DNA from: Terrimicrobiaceae bacterium
Lineage (GTDB): Bacteria; Verrucomicrobiota; Verrucomicrobiia; Chthoniobacterales; Terrimicrobiaceae
Assembly: GCA_018402345.1 (NCBI GenBank)
Contig: JAGYIV010000012.1
Span: 62,001-126,000 of the forward strand
DNA: 64,000 nucleotides
Direction of reading: 5' to 3'
Positions within the stretch are counted from its first letter, which is position 1. Each line of letters starts with the position of its first letter. The notes under the pieces were generated by a model. That model saw only the letters and a program-made list of their open reading frames with translations. It was not told the DNA's origin and searched no databases. Made by a program: the position numbers and the translations under genes. Positions 1 through 9,960 of the stretch are shown here, one piece after another.

Positions 1-1
1 G

Positions 2-79
2 GCGGGGGGCATTGATGGTGTGGGCGGCTACGGATCGTTCGTCTCCGTCTCGATCGGTGCATTGGTGTTTTACGTTTAA
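2..79 (+). CDS. C-terminal tail of an unidentified gene entering the window (partial)
   Basis: Frame 2 is open from the window edge to a TAA at 77-79. The readable tail is glycine- and valine-rich and ends in ALVFYV. It is too short to assign to a family. The last four codons (TTT TAC GTT TAA) lie inside the conserved motif at 68-80, so the stop may simply be a by-product of that motif. Whether this is a real gene end cannot be decided from the window. Confidence 0.25.
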   Translation, partial: AGGIDGVGGYGSFVSVSIGALVFYV

Positions 80-80
80 C
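68..80 (+). promoter_or_regulatory. Putative operator/activator motif TTTTACGTTTAAC upstream of pseudopilin B
   Basis: Exact copy of the 12-base motif found across the window, pointing toward the gene that starts at 129 or 156. GTTGAGGGA follows at 90-98, at the same spacing as after the copy at 39418. The centre is the palindrome ACGT within TTxxACGTxxAA, which suits a dimeric regulator, but the flanks are asymmetric. The binding protein is unknown. Confidence 0.6.
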
Positions 81-128
81 ATTAGGAGAGTTGAGGGACG
101 ACTCATAAAGTGTCACATTTAAAAATTC

Positions 129-551
129 ATGGTTTTCCTCCCTCAATACCGCAAGATGCGGCAGGCATTCAGCCTCGTCGAAGTGGTGATGGCGCTTGGA
201 TTGATTTCGTTCGTCCTTGTCGGGCTTTTAGGTTTGATGTCGGTCGGCTTGGGTGGAATTCGAAATGCGAGCGATGAATCATCGTCGGTCATGATTGCCA
301 AGAAACTGGTCGCGGAGATTGGGCAAAATTCGCTCGACGACATTTTGGTGTCCACATTTTCCGATCGCTGGTTTGATGCGGAAGGGCAGGAGGTCCCGGC
401 CACAGATCCGTTTGTCGTTTACAGGGCAACAGCCAGCGCGGAACTCAACCCCGGCCCGCCGGAGAACCTCGGGAAAATTGTTGTCAGCGTCCAGCATCAC
501 GCTGGAGTTGAGCCTCCAAGGATATGGGTGTCCTATGTTGCGGGGAATTAA
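129..551 (+). CDS. Verru_Chthon cassette protein B (type IV pilin-like pseudopilin)
   Basis: Small protein (140 aa) with a class III, prepilin-type N-terminus: a short basic leader, then AFSLVEVVMALG at about residues 13-24 and a hydrophobic helix running to about residue 38. The Glu five residues after the cleavage site, typical of pilins, is present (FSLVE). The Verru_Chthon cassette is a set of pseudopilin-like genes (A-D) known from Verrucomicrobia; its function is not established. An alternative start at 156 (MRQAFSLVE) gives the more usual short leader. The gene overlaps the protein C gene by 17 nt, so the two are translationally coupled. The motif at 68-80 lies just upstream. Confidence 0.75.
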   Translation: MVFLPQYRKMRQAFSLVEVVMALGLISFVLVGLLGLMSVGLGGIRNASDESSSVMIAKKLVAEIGQNSLDDILVSTFSDRWFDAEGQEVPATDPFVVYRATASAELNPGPPENLGKIVVSVQHHAGVEPPRIWVSYVAGN

Positions 552-1635
552 GCGCAGAAGTCTCTCAGCTTTCACGATTCTCGAGGTGCTTGTCGCGAGC
601 GTCGTGCTTGCACTGATTCTTGTCGTTATGGTCGGGGTCATTGATTCCGTTCAAAACACCCACCAGCGCTCCATGGCCCAGATCAAGGCGTTCCGGGAGG
701 GGAGGCAGGCGGTGGATGTGATTTCCACCGCCCTTTCGCAAGCCACCCTGAATTCCTACCTCGACTATGTGGACGCAAGCGGGCGTTATCGGTTTCGTGC
801 TGGAGGCAACGCGGCTTCGTTTGTTCCGGCCTCCTACAAGCGCACCTCGGAGCTTCGTTTCCGGAGCGGCAATCTACCAGAGGTCTCCACGGTCCGGCGT
901 CCGTCCCATGCGGTCTTTTTTCAGGCGCCACTGGGTCTGGTCGGCTCGGGCTCCGCTGACACCGGACTCGAAAACCTGCTCAACTCGCTGGGTTTTTTCA
1001 TTGAGTTTGGCGATGACGTGGGGCAACGGCCGGATTTTTTTGGCAACCTCCCGAGCCAGCCGCCTTTTTCCTATCGCTATCGGTTGGTCCAGGCCATTCA
1101 ACCGGCTGAAAGTTTAACCCTCTACAATGAAACCGCTGCGAACCCCGGCTTGAAAAGTTCGGACGCCAACGGATTGCGCTGGCTTACCGACACGCTCGGC
1201 AGCGTCCGGCGCGTCGTCGCGGAGAACATCATCGCGCTTGTCGTCCTTCCGAAGCTCGGTGCTGCGGACCAGCAGAAGGGAGGCTACTCCGACGGGTCGC
1301 TCGCCCCGGATTATCTCTACGACTCGACTGTCGGGCGCTCCGACCCCATGCTCAACTCCAGCAGCCAACTCCCCCCGGTCGTCGAGATCACCTTGGTGGC
1401 GGTCGATGAAAAATCGTATGCCCGGTTTCAGGGGGATTCAACCACTCCCCGCGACCTCGGGCTTGACACGCTTTTCCAAACCGTCGGAGACACGATCAAT
1501 CCTGCCAATCCCGGCTACGCACAAGACTTCAAAACCCTTGAAGAGACCCTGACGCAAAACCGTATCGATTACCGGATTTTCAAGGTGTCTGTTCCAATAA
1601 AATCTGCGCGATGGAGCCGAGACCAAAAAGATTAG
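535..1635 (+). CDS. Verru_Chthon cassette protein C (pseudopilin)
   Basis: A 366-aa protein with a pilin-like N-terminus (KRRSLSAFTILEVLVASVV, residues about 7-25) and one hydrophobic helix. The rest is soluble, probably periplasmic. FREGRQAVDVISTALSQATLNSYLDY, read in two halves around residues 45-72, matches the family pattern for protein C, in which an 'SQATLN..LDY' stretch follows the pilin helix, and the end KSARWS is also family-like. The ATG at 535 lies inside the end of the B gene. Pseudopilins of this kind are normally processed by a prepilin peptidase and assembled in the cell envelope. No peptidase or assembly ATPase gene lies in this window. Confidence 0.75.
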   Translation: MLRGIKRRSLSAFTILEVLVASVVLALILVVMVGVIDSVQNTHQRSMAQIKAFREGRQAVDVISTALSQATLNSYLDYVDASGRYRFRAGGNAASFVPASYKRTSELRFRSGNLPEVSTVRRPSHAVFFQAPLGLVGSGSADTGLENLLNSLGFFIEFGDDVGQRPDFFGNLPSQPPFSYRYRLVQAIQPAESLTLYNETAANPGLKSSDANGLRWLTDTLGSVRRVVAENIIALVVLPKLGAADQQKGGYSDGSLAPDYLYDSTVGRSDPMLNSSSQLPPVVEITLVAVDEKSYARFQGDSTTPRDLGLDTLFQTVGDTINPANPGYAQDFKTLEETLTQNRIDYRIFKVSVPIKSARWSRDQKD

Positions 1636-1665
1636 CCGCGACCGTCCCCTGCGCTGGAGTGGCAG

Positions 1666-1678
1666 TTTTACGTTTAAC
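1666..1678 (+). promoter_or_regulatory. Putative operator motif TTTTACGTTTAAC upstream of the GH110-like gene
   Basis: Exact copy in the 90-bp gap between pseudopilin C and the GH110-like gene, 48 bp before the ATG at 1727, pointing downstream. Confidence 0.6.
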
Positions 1679-1726
1679 GATGAACTGGTGGAAGCTGCGG
1701 CCAAGCCTCCCTATGCTCGGTGCATT

Positions 1727-3598
1727 ATGTTGCAAATCCAAACAATTTTCCAACTTCTCCCCCAATCGCTATCCCGGCACATCGCCGACAACCCATTTAA
1801 GCGGACTCTTCGCAAGCTGAGCGCCATTCGGATGATGACTTTCATGTTCCTGAGTGCGGGTTGTCTGGAGGCAGGAACCCAGACAGAAAGCTCCGTCTCG
1901 ATTCTTGACTTTGGAGTGAAGCCCGGCTCCGGGCAGGATGCCACGCCTGCGATTCGCCAGGCGATCGAGGAATGCCGGGCGAAAGGGATCAAGCGATTGG
2001 TGCTTCCTGCCGGCCAATATGATATGTGGCCGGATCGCGCGGCGGAAATGCAGATCTTCGTCAGCAATAACGATTCCGGGTTGAAGCGGATCGGATTTCC
2101 TTTGGTGGGGGTCGATGGCCTCGAGATCGACGGGTCGGGGGCCTCGATCCTGTTTCACGGGCCGATGGTCCCATTTTTCATCAGCGACTCGCAGGACATC
2201 ACAATTCGCAATCTCGCATTCGATTTTGTGAGGCCGATTCACTCGGAGGGGAAAGTGTTGGCAATCACTCCCGAGTCGGTGGATGTGGAGTTTTCCGAGG
2301 AGTTCCCATTTGAGATTCGGAACGGGGTGCTCGTCTTCACGGGACCAAAGCCTTCGCCGGAAGCGACGACGACGGTGAAAACGGGCGAGGTGATCTATCC
2401 ATACGGCAACCTGTTGGCCTTCGATGCCGAAAAGCGCGAGACCGCCTATATGGCGAAGGACCGGTATGGTCTCTCAGAAGGAGTCCACGCCAAGGAGATT
2501 GGGAAGCGGCAGGCGCGCTTGTTTGTGGATCGTGTCACCGCCGAGCCCGGTGATATCTTGGTCTTCGGTCCCAATCGCGACTACCCTGGGATCATCATCG
2601 AGGATAGCAAAAATGTCCTCTTGGAAAAAGTCGATATTCACCACTGCGGTGGCATGGGGGTGATTGCCCAGCGGAGTGCCGATGTGTTCGTTCACAAAGT
2701 GAATGTTGTTCCGCCTGAGGGAAGCGAGCGGGTGCTCAGCATCACTGCGGATGCCACGCACTTTGTGAACATGACAGGCAAGATCGAGCTGGTGGACTGC
2801 GTTTTCGAAAATCAGAAGGATGATGCGACAAATGTCCACGGTCTCTATGCACGAGTGACCCGCAGGATCGCACCCGATGAAATCGAGGTAAAACTCGTCC
2901 ACCCGCAACAATTTGGTGTCGATTTCATCAAGCCGGGAATGCGGCTCGAACTCACCAAAGGGCCGACGCTGGAGCCCCTCGGCTACGCAATTGCCAAAGA
3001 AGTGACCCGGATCAACAGCGAATACACACTCGTCAAAACCGAGGCACCGATGCCCAAGGAATTCGTCGAAGGCGATGCTGTGGCGGATGCGGATGCCAAC
3101 ACGGCCGAGGTTCTCATTAAAAATTGCATCATCGCCAAAAATCGCGCTCGGGGAATCCTGCTGGGTTCCCGCGGGAAAATGGTGATCGAGGGAAACACCT
3201 TCCACACGCCTGGTGCAGCCATCCTCTTCGAGGGCGATGCCAGGTATTGGTATGAGCAGGCGGGAGTGCGCGACGTGGTGATCCGCAACAATGTTTTTGA
3301 CAACTGCAACTTCGGCGTTTGGGGCAACTCGGTCATCCAAGTCGGCACGGGCATGGACAAGGAGGCCCGCAAAACCAGCGCCTACAACAAGAACATCGTG
3401 ATCGAGGACAATCTCTTCCGCGTCTTTGATTCGATTCCCCTGCTTAATATCTATGCGGTGGACGGATTGAAATTCCGCAACAACAGGCTCGAGCGCACGA
3501 GCGCGTATCCTGCACGCCAGAAGTCCACCCCGGAAATGTTTGTGGTTGAGGGATGCGCCAATCTGCAACTCGAGAAACCCACGGAAGTCGCCAAGTGA
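1727..3598 (+). CDS. Right-handed beta-helix glycosidase, GH110-like (alpha-1,3-galactosidase family)
   Basis: Exported protein of about 620 aa. After a hydrophobic N-terminus ([15 protein letters not shown]; possible imperfect lipobox) comes the [16 protein letters not shown] opening of parallel beta-helix glycosidases. [11 protein letters not shown] and [12 protein letters not shown] follow, both of which resemble GH110 enzymes. An Asp pair (about residues 365-366) in [10 protein letters not shown] matches the region where the catalytic aspartates of GH110 have been placed. GH110 enzymes release terminal alpha-1,3-galactose, as in blood group B or linear alpha-Gal epitopes. The start is uncertain: ATG 1727, or 1832/1835 directly before the signal-like segment, or GTG 1688. 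The stop overlaps the ATG of the next gene by one base, so this is the first gene of a (+) operon that runs to 9837. Confidence 0.72.
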   Translation: MLQIQTIFQLLPQSLSRHIADNPFKRTLRKLSAIRMMTFMFLSAGCLEAGTQTESSVSILDFGVKPGSGQDATPAIRQAIEECRAKGIKRLVLPAGQYDMWPDRAAEMQIFVSNNDSGLKRIGFPLVGVDGLEIDGSGASILFHGPMVPFFISDSQDITIRNLAFDFVRPIHSEGKVLAITPESVDVEFSEEFPFEIRNGVLVFTGPKPSPEATTTVKTGEVIYPYGNLLAFDAEKRETAYMAKDRYGLSEGVHAKEIGKRQARLFVDRVTAEPGDILVFGPNRDYPGIIIEDSKNVLLEKVDIHHCGGMGVIAQRSADVFVHKVNVVPPEGSERVLSITADATHFVNMTGKIELVDCVFENQKDDATNVHGLYARVTRRIAPDEIEVKLVHPQQFGVDFIKPGMRLELTKGPTLEPLGYAIAKEVTRINSEYTLVKTEAPMPKEFVEGDAVADADANTAEVLIKNCIIAKNRARGILLGSRGKMVIEGNTFHTPGAAILFEGDARYWYEQAGVRDVVIRNNVFDNCNFGVWGNSVIQVGTGMDKEARKTSAYNKNIVIEDNLFRVFDSIPLLNIYAVDGLKFRNNRLERTSAYPARQKSTPEMFVVEGCANLQLEKPTEVAK

Positions 3599-4377
3599 TG
3601 GGCGCTCAAGACTTGACCCAATCGGGATTCCGCCTCGACGGAGAGGTGGCATTGATCACGGGCGGCGGCACCGGACTCGGGCTCGGAATCGCCCGCGCGT
3701 TTGTGCAGGCAGGCGCGAAGGTCGTGCTCGCCGGGCGCCGCCAGTCCGAACTCGAGCAGGCCGCAGGCAGCCTCGGCAGCGCCGCCTTTACGGCCGTGCA
3801 TGATGTCACCGCCACCGGCGGAGCGTCGCATCTCGTGGCCCGGGCGGCGGAGCTCGCTGGAGCGCCTGTCAGCATTTTGGTGAACAATGCCGGCATTCAT
3901 CTGAAGAAGGATGCGGTGGACACGAGCGTGGAGGAATTTTCCGCCGTTCTCCAAACCCATGTGCTCGGCGCCCACGCCCTCGCGGCGGCCGTGCTTCCCG
4001 GCATGATGGATCGCCGCCACGGCAGCATTCTTTTTATCGCCTCGATGGCCTCGCTCTTTGGCATTCCCAAAGTGGTGGCCTACAGTGCCGCGAAGAGCGC
4101 CCATCTCGGCATGGTGCGCACCCTTGCGGTCGAAACCGGCGCGCATGGAGTGCGCGTGAACGCGATTGCACCGGGTTGGATCGACTCGGCGATGTCGCGC
4201 AAGGCGCTGGATGACGACCCTGCGCGCAAGGCAAAAATTCTTGGCCGAACCCCGCTGGGCCGCCTCGGAGAGTCCGAAGACATCGGCCTCGCGGCGGTGT
4301 ATCTGAGCTCACCTGCCGCCAAGTTCATCACCGGCGTCGTGCTGCCGGTGGATGGTGGAATCAGCATCGGATTCTAA
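3598..4377 (+). CDS. SDR-family NAD(P)-dependent oxidoreductase (D-mannonate/gluconate oxidoreductase type)
   Basis: Classical short-chain dehydrogenase of 259 aa. It has a glycine-rich cofactor loop ([11 protein letters not shown]), NNAG, a catalytic Ser in FIASMASL followed by YSAAK, and a C-terminal [10 protein letters not shown]. It lies between the GH110-like gene (1-nt TGATG overlap) and a mannonate dehydratase gene 14 nt downstream. The pairing suggests it interconverts a keto-uronate and D-mannonate, as SDR-type UxuB/YjmF proteins do, but many SDRs end this way and the substrate is inferred only from context. The ATG at 3598 is chosen for translational coupling. Confidence 0.7.
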   Translation: MGAQDLTQSGFRLDGEVALITGGGTGLGLGIARAFVQAGAKVVLAGRRQSELEQAAGSLGSAAFTAVHDVTATGGASHLVARAAELAGAPVSILVNNAGIHLKKDAVDTSVEEFSAVLQTHVLGAHALAAAVLPGMMDRRHGSILFIASMASLFGIPKVVAYSAAKSAHLGMVRTLAVETGAHGVRVNAIAPGWIDSAMSRKALDDDPARKAKILGRTPLGRLGESEDIGLAAVYLSSPAAKFITGVVLPVDGGISIGF

Positions 4378-4390
4378 AGTTTATCAAACG

Positions 4391-5467
4391 ATGAAACTCG
4401 CCCTCGGTCTTTATCGTCACCAACTCGACTCCGACCACTACCGGTTTGCACGCCAGTGTGGGTGCACGCATCTTGTCATCCATCTCGTGGATTATTTCAA
4501 ATCCTCGCGAACCAATCGCCCGGGCGACCAACCGCTTGGCGACGACTCCGGGTGGGGCTTGGCGGGTGATCCCGACACGCTTTGGACGGTGGAGGAAATC
4601 CGGGCCATCTGCGACGGTGCGGCGGCAGAGGGGCTGGAAATCGCGGCCATCGAGAACTTCGATCCCGCACATTGGCACGACATCCTGCTCGACGGCCCGC
4701 AGCGCGCGAAACACGTCGAAAATGTGAAATCTATCATCCGCGCGATCGGCGAGGCCGGTGTTCCTGTGCTGGGATACAACTTCTCCATCGCCGGCGTGGC
4801 GGGCCGTATCAAAGGCCCGTTTGCCCGTGGCGGAGCCGAGGCGGTCGGCATGGACGGCCCGAACGATGTGCCGATTCCGAATGGCATGGCATGGAATATG
4901 GTCGTGAATCCGAACGCCCCGGCGGGGGTGCTTCCCTCGGCCACGCACGAGCAGCTCTGGGATCGCTTCTCCCGATTTTTGAACGATGTGCTGCCTGTCG
5001 CCGAGGAGTCCGGCGTGATCCTGGCCCTGCACCCCGACGACCCGCCGATGCCATTTGTGCGCCAGCAACCCCGCTTGGTCTATCAACCGAGCCTTTACCA
5101 GCGCGTGGTGGAGGTAAATCCCAGCCCGAACAACCAGTTCGAGCTGTGTGTCGGCACGCTCGCGGAGACAACCGAGGGGCATTTCCACGAGGCAGTCGAG
5201 AGCTATGCTGCCCAAAACCGGATCGGCTATGTCCACCTCCGCAATGTGCGAGGCACGGTGCCGAACTACCGCGAGACGTTCATCGATGAGGGAGAGGTCG
5301 ATGTTTTCCGCATCCTCCGCTCGCTCCACAAACACAACTACCAAGGCGTCATCATTCCCGATCACGCGCCGCAAATGACCTGCGATGCCCCATGGCATGC
5401 GGGAATGGCATTTGCCCTCGGCTATTTGAAAGCCGCCATTCAAAGCATCACCGAATCTACCCACTGA
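4391..5467 (+). CDS. uxuA: Mannonate dehydratase (UxuA family)
   Basis: 358-aa cytoplasmic TIM-barrel enzyme converting D-mannonate to 2-keto-3-deoxy-D-gluconate in hexuronate catabolism. Family features seen: AIENFDPAHWHDILLDG, an LALHPDDPP metal/active-site segment, YVHLRNVRG, and the C-terminal IIPDHAPQM stretch. Length is close to other bacterial UxuA proteins. It sits 13 nt after the SDR gene and 3 nt before the GH2 gene, so it is co-transcribed with them. Its presence suggests the cell also recovers uronic acids from the same glycan, or uses a related acid sugar. Members of this family can differ in substrate. Confidence 0.82.
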   Translation: MKLALGLYRHQLDSDHYRFARQCGCTHLVIHLVDYFKSSRTNRPGDQPLGDDSGWGLAGDPDTLWTVEEIRAICDGAAAEGLEIAAIENFDPAHWHDILLDGPQRAKHVENVKSIIRAIGEAGVPVLGYNFSIAGVAGRIKGPFARGGAEAVGMDGPNDVPIPNGMAWNMVVNPNAPAGVLPSATHEQLWDRFSRFLNDVLPVAEESGVILALHPDDPPMPFVRQQPRLVYQPSLYQRVVEVNPSPNNQFELCVGTLAETTEGHFHEAVESYAAQNRIGYVHLRNVRGTVPNYRETFIDEGEVDVFRILRSLHKHNYQGVIIPDHAPQMTCDAPWHAGMAFALGYLKAAIQSITESTH

Positions 5468-5470
5468 ACC

Positions 5471-8400
5471 ATGCTCAAAAAACTCGTCGCCCTCCTCGCC
5501 ATCATGGCCGTTCCCGCCTCTTCGATCGCCCAGTCTGCGAAATACCAACCGCCCGCGACCCCGGCGCTGAAGCTCAATTTCAATCCCGGTTGGCAGTTGG
5601 CGAAGGGGAGTTTCCCTGTCCAAGGAACCGATGACAGCCAGTGGGAGCGAGTGTCAACTCCGCATACCTACCACGAGAGGTATGGCTACCAAGGCCTCAA
5701 GAGTGGACTCAAGGATCTCGGACCCCACACCTATCGCAAGCACTTCTTTGTGCCGGAGGACTATGAAGGTCGGCGTCTCATTCTCGAGTTCGAGGGCATC
5801 CGCCAGCGTGGACAGTTTTACCTGAATGGCCAGTTGCTGGGACGCAGCTCGCACGGCGTCACCCCGCTGGGTTTCGACATCACTCCCTATGTAAAGTTCG
5901 GCGGCGAAAATACCCTGCATGTCGAGATTGATTGTGACGACAAGGAGTTCGAGACCGGCACGCCCATGTGCTGGTTCTTCCCCGGTTTCAACTCGCTCTA
6001 CGGGGGCATCATTCGCAACGTCTTCCTCCACGTCGTGCCAGAGGTTCACGCCACCTTCCCGCTCTACACCTACCTGAAGACCGAGGGCACATACATCTAT
6101 GCCGAAAACATCTCGACAGAAAAACGCACAGCCGACATCGGAATCGAGGTCCAGGTGCGCAATGACGGCACCCAGGCCCGGCAGACCACCTGCAAGGCGG
6201 TGCTCGTGGACCATGAAGGCCGGGCGGTTGCCAGCTTTGAAGGCAAACCGAAGGAGGTGAAGCCAGGCGAGAATGTGAAGTTCGAGCTCGCCGGCAAGGT
6301 TGGCGATCTGCATTTCTGGCAACCTGGCCACCCGTTTCTCTACGAGCGTTTACACGATTGTCGGCACAGGCGAGGGCGAGCCCGATGTCCGCAAGATCAC
6401 CACTGGCTTTCGCAAGATCGAAGTGCGCGGTGCGGAGTTTTATCTAAACAACCGCGTGCTCATGACCCACGGCTATACTCCGCGCAGCCAGAACGAATGG
6501 GCCGCCGTGGGCGCGGCCTTTCCCGACTGGCTTCACGATTTTTCCAACGGTTACATGGTCGAAGGGAATGCCCGCCTCGTTCGCTGGGAACACACCATGC
6601 CGTCCCCGCAGACCATTTCCTCCTGCGACCGCGTGGGCCTCCCGCAGATCATGCCTGGAGCGGACCGCGAGCAGGACTCAGTTGGGCGCGAGTGGGAGAT
6701 GCGCGTCGAAATCATGCGCGACACCATCATCTACTGCCGCAACAACCCCAGCATCATCCTCTGGGAGGCCGCCAATAATGTGCTCACGCCGGAGCACACG
6801 CAGGAAATGATTGCCCTGCGCGACACGTGGGATCCCCGCGGTTACCAGCGGCCCATGGGTGGGCGTTCGGAAGGTCCGGAGTGGGTTTCCTGGATGTATG
6901 GCGTGAGGAAGGAAAAACACCGCCTCTCGGTGGATACCGAATTCATGCGCGACGAGTCGCCGCGACGCTGGTGGGACCAATGGTCGCCTCCGTATTTCCA
7001 TAAAGCCGGGGAATGGAAGCTCACCGACAACGCAGGCGGCTGGAACCGCAACCAGGACAACATGTGCGTCATGCAGTCCATCGTCCACGAACAATATTAC
7101 AATGCCAGGCCCGGCACCGGGGAGGCTGTCTGTAACGGCGGCACCCAGATTTTTTTCGCCGACTCGGACAGTTTCACCCGCAGTGTTGACACCTTCCGCC
7201 GCAGCGGGCCGACCGACGCCATGCGGGTTCCGAAGGACTCTTTCTTCTGCAACCAAACCATGTGGAGCAACACACCGGAACTCTGGACGGATGGCAAACC
7301 CTCGATCTTCCTGCCCGGCCACTGGAACTACCCGGCCGGCACGGTGAAGCCGATGTATGTGTTTGTGAGCCCCGGCATCGAGAAAGTGGAACTCCTCCTC
7401 AATGGCAAGCCCCTTGCCGGTGGCGAGCGCACCAACACCTTTCTCTTCACCTTTCCCGATGTGAAATGGGAGGCCGGCAAGATCGAGGCGCTCGGTTACG
7501 ATGAATCCGGAAAAGTCGTGGCACGCTCTGGCCGCGAAACTGTCGGTGAGCCTGCCAAGGTGCGCATGAAGGTGATCGCCCAGCCGGACGGTCTGCGGGC
7601 CGATGGTTCGGACCTGTTCCTGATCGAAACCGAAGTCCTCGATGCGGAGGGACGCCGGTGTCCTCTGGCGATGAATATCATCAACTACCAGGTCGAAGGA
7701 CCCGCCACTTGGCGCGGTGGAATCTGGGAGGAGGATGTCGCCAAATACGCCAACGCCAAAGTCCTGCCGGTCATCAACGGCATCCACCGCGTGATTGTTC
7801 GCTCCACCGAAGAGCCCGGCACCATCAAGATCACCGCCACGGCCGAGGGACTCCAACCCGCCACGCTGGAAGTGCGATCGCAAGAAGTGGGCGTGAAGCA
7901 CGGCGTCACCACCGCGCTGCCCGCCGTGTTGCCAGTCGCCTTCTCCACTCAGCCTGTTTACGGCCCCGACCTCGGCCCCGCACCCACACCACCGCCGGGA
8001 GCATTCGATACCGACAACTTGGGCTCCTCCGCCACCGGGGAAATCATTTACGACCTCAGCACCGCATTTCCGCAAGGCGCGACACTTGTGAAAGGTGTGA
8101 ATGACGGCTCGGTGATCTATAAGGATCGCCCCTGGAAGTTTGAAGGCTTGCCCGATTATCTCGTCGGAGCCTACTTCCTGCAGGTCGCCAACGACGACGC
8201 GACGGCATCGGCAGGCGAAGGGGTCGTCTTCAAGATCGGCACCGCGGGGCGCGTCTATATCGCCTACGACGATGGCAATGTCGATTTTCCGGTCCGTAGC
8301 AGCCCGACTGGATTCAACAAGACCGAGGACAAAATCCTCATCGGCGGCCGCCCCCACACGATCTATCGGAGCGGCGCGATGAACGGCGGCGAACTCACCT

Positions 8401-8501
8401 ACCTCGGCACCAACAGTTGGACCGAACAGCCGCCACCGGGCGTCAACAACTACGTCGTCTTTATCAAGGCGGAAGTCGATGAGCCAGGGAAGGCACCGTG
8501 A
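5471..8501 (+). CDS. Exported GH2-family glycosidase (beta-galactosidase-like), frameshifted at about 6347
   Basis: Two reading frames join to one protein of about 1010 aa: signal peptide (MLKKLVALLAIMAVPASSIAQ), GH2 sugar-binding jelly roll with the LILEFEGIRQRGQFYLNG pattern, immunoglobulin-like domain, TIM barrel, and C-terminal domains of the DUF4982 or Ig type. The shift falls where LYE should continue into VYTIVGTG; one extra base near 6347 (or two lost) explains it, and the total length is 3n+1. In the barrel, NNPSIILWEAANN occupies the place where GH2 enzymes have the catalytic NE pair, so the acid/base Glu reads Asn (6777-6779). The gene starts 3 nt after uxuA. Galactose removal is inferred from the family only; activity is uncertain. 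Confidence 0.7.
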
Positions 8502-8532
8502 GTTCCATCGCACCCTCCACCAGCCTCATTTC

Positions 8533-9837
8533 ATGAAAAGCGTATCCCTTCTCCCCCGCCAGTTCATCCTGCCGTTTCTCCTCGTTACCACTCTCTTCAG
8601 CCTCTGGGGGTTCGCCAACGACATCACCAATCCGATGGTGGCGGGGTTCAAAAATGTCCTGCTGCTCACCCATTTCCAGAGTTCCCTTGTCCAGGCCGCC
8701 TTCTACGGAGGCTACTGTGTGATGGCTTTCCCCGCAGCCCTGTTCATTCGAAGGTTCACCTACAAGAGTGGAATTCTGGCGGGGCTGGCCCTCTACGCGA
8801 TCGGGTGCCTGCTTTTTATCCCGGCAGGTGGCGCGAAGGAATTCGGTTTTTTTCTGGCTGCGTATTTTATCATGACGAGCGGGCTCGCCTTTTTGGAGAC
8901 CACCGCGAACCCCTACATCCTTTCCATGGGACCCCAGGAAACCGCCGCGCGGAGGTTGAACTTTGCCCAGGCCTTCAACCCGGTCGGATCGCTGCTTGGC
9001 ATGTTCGTGGCAAAGGACTTCATTCTTGCCAGGCTTGACCAGACCACAGAGGCCGAAAGGCGCGCACTGGCCGATACAGCCCCCTCCGCTCTTGAGAAAA
9101 TCCAAGTCGCCGATCTGGCCGTGATCGTCTGGCCGTATGCGATTCTTGGCGGCGTCGTGCTTTTGGTGCTCGCGGTTTTTGCGTTTGCCCGCCTGCCGGA
9201 TTCGACGACGCACGAGGCGAGGAACTCCGGTATCGCCTCGTCGTTTGGAAGGTTGCTCCGGAAACCGGACTACATCCTCGGTGTCGTTGCCCAAGCCTTC
9301 TACGTCGGTGTCCAAATCATGGTCTGGACTTTCATCATCCAATACGGAGTGAATGAACTTGGACTCGCGCCCGAACAGGCGCAGGGCTGGAATATCGTTG
9401 CGATGGTCATCTTCGTTTCCAGCCGATTCGTTTGCACCTACCTGTTGAAATTTTTCAATCCCGGACGCCTCCTCGCTGTGCTTGCCGTCGCCGGCGGAGT
9501 GCTCGTGCTGGGTGCCATTTTCCTCCAAGGCATGGCCGGTCTCTACAGCCTCGTCGGCGTCTCTGCCTGCATGTCCCTGATGTTCCCGACCATTTATGGC
9601 ATCGCCCTCGGCGGTCTCGGTGACGATGCCAAGCTCGGCTCAGCCGGTCTCATCTTTGCGATCGGCGGCGGTTGCCTCATGCCACCACTCCAAGCTCTCA
9701 TCATGGATGGGGCCGGCCTCGTCCTTGGTCCGCTCGCCCTTTCAGCGACCCGCGCCTCGTTTTTTCTGCCGTTCCTGTGCTTTGTCGTGATCACGCTCTA
9801 CGGCCTCTTCGCCGCCCGCACGCGGCAAAAGGAATGA
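8533..9837 (+). CDS. fucP: FucP-type sugar:H+ symporter (MFS), probable L-fucose permease
   Basis: 434-aa inner-membrane MFS protein with 12 predicted helices. The N-terminus FILPFLLVTTLFSLWGFAND is characteristic of the FucP subfamily, as are the AAFYGGYCVMAFPAAL helix and the 'LETTANPYILSMGP' segment with the ARRLNFAQAFNPVGS loop that follows. FucP imports L-fucose, and related members take galactose or glucose. The ATG at 8533 is preferred over the in-frame 8479, because the extra N-terminus would be hydrophilic and would overlap the GH2 gene. It is the last gene of the operon starting with the GH110-like enzyme, and would import sugar released outside the cytoplasm. Specificity for fucose fits the fucosidases nearby but is not proven. 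Confidence 0.78.
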   Translation: MKSVSLLPRQFILPFLLVTTLFSLWGFANDITNPMVAGFKNVLLLTHFQSSLVQAAFYGGYCVMAFPAALFIRRFTYKSGILAGLALYAIGCLLFIPAGGAKEFGFFLAAYFIMTSGLAFLETTANPYILSMGPQETAARRLNFAQAFNPVGSLLGMFVAKDFILARLDQTTEAERRALADTAPSALEKIQVADLAVIVWPYAILGGVVLLVLAVFAFARLPDSTTHEARNSGIASSFGRLLRKPDYILGVVAQAFYVGVQIMVWTFIIQYGVNELGLAPEQAQGWNIVAMVIFVSSRFVCTYLLKFFNPGRLLAVLAVAGGVLVLGAIFLQGMAGLYSLVGVSACMSLMFPTIYGIALGGLGDDAKLGSAGLIFAIGGGCLMPPLQALIMDGAGLVLGPLALSATRASFFLPFLCFVVITLYGLFAARTRQKE

Positions 9838-9960
9838 TTCGGGTTTCCTAATCCCGCCGCCTTGGGATCCTGGCCGCTGAAAATAGACACGCTCGGCATT
9901 GCCAGAGACCTCGAGGCTATCGCTCAACCCCGCAGGCGTCTCGCTGCAGCTCAGGAAAAT

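Noticed and set aside
2-79. The FYV-stop shared by the tail at 79 and a frame ending at 1677 as a conserved protein C-terminus
   Set aside because: The shared residues are simply TTTTACGTTTAA translated. The real protein C gene ends at 1635 in another frame.
5471-8501. Calling the GH2, GH43, GH116-like and Fic genes plain pseudogenes
   Set aside because: Each is restored by single-base changes, mostly in short runs, and is otherwise full length. Read error is at least as likely, so they are listed as frameshifted genes.
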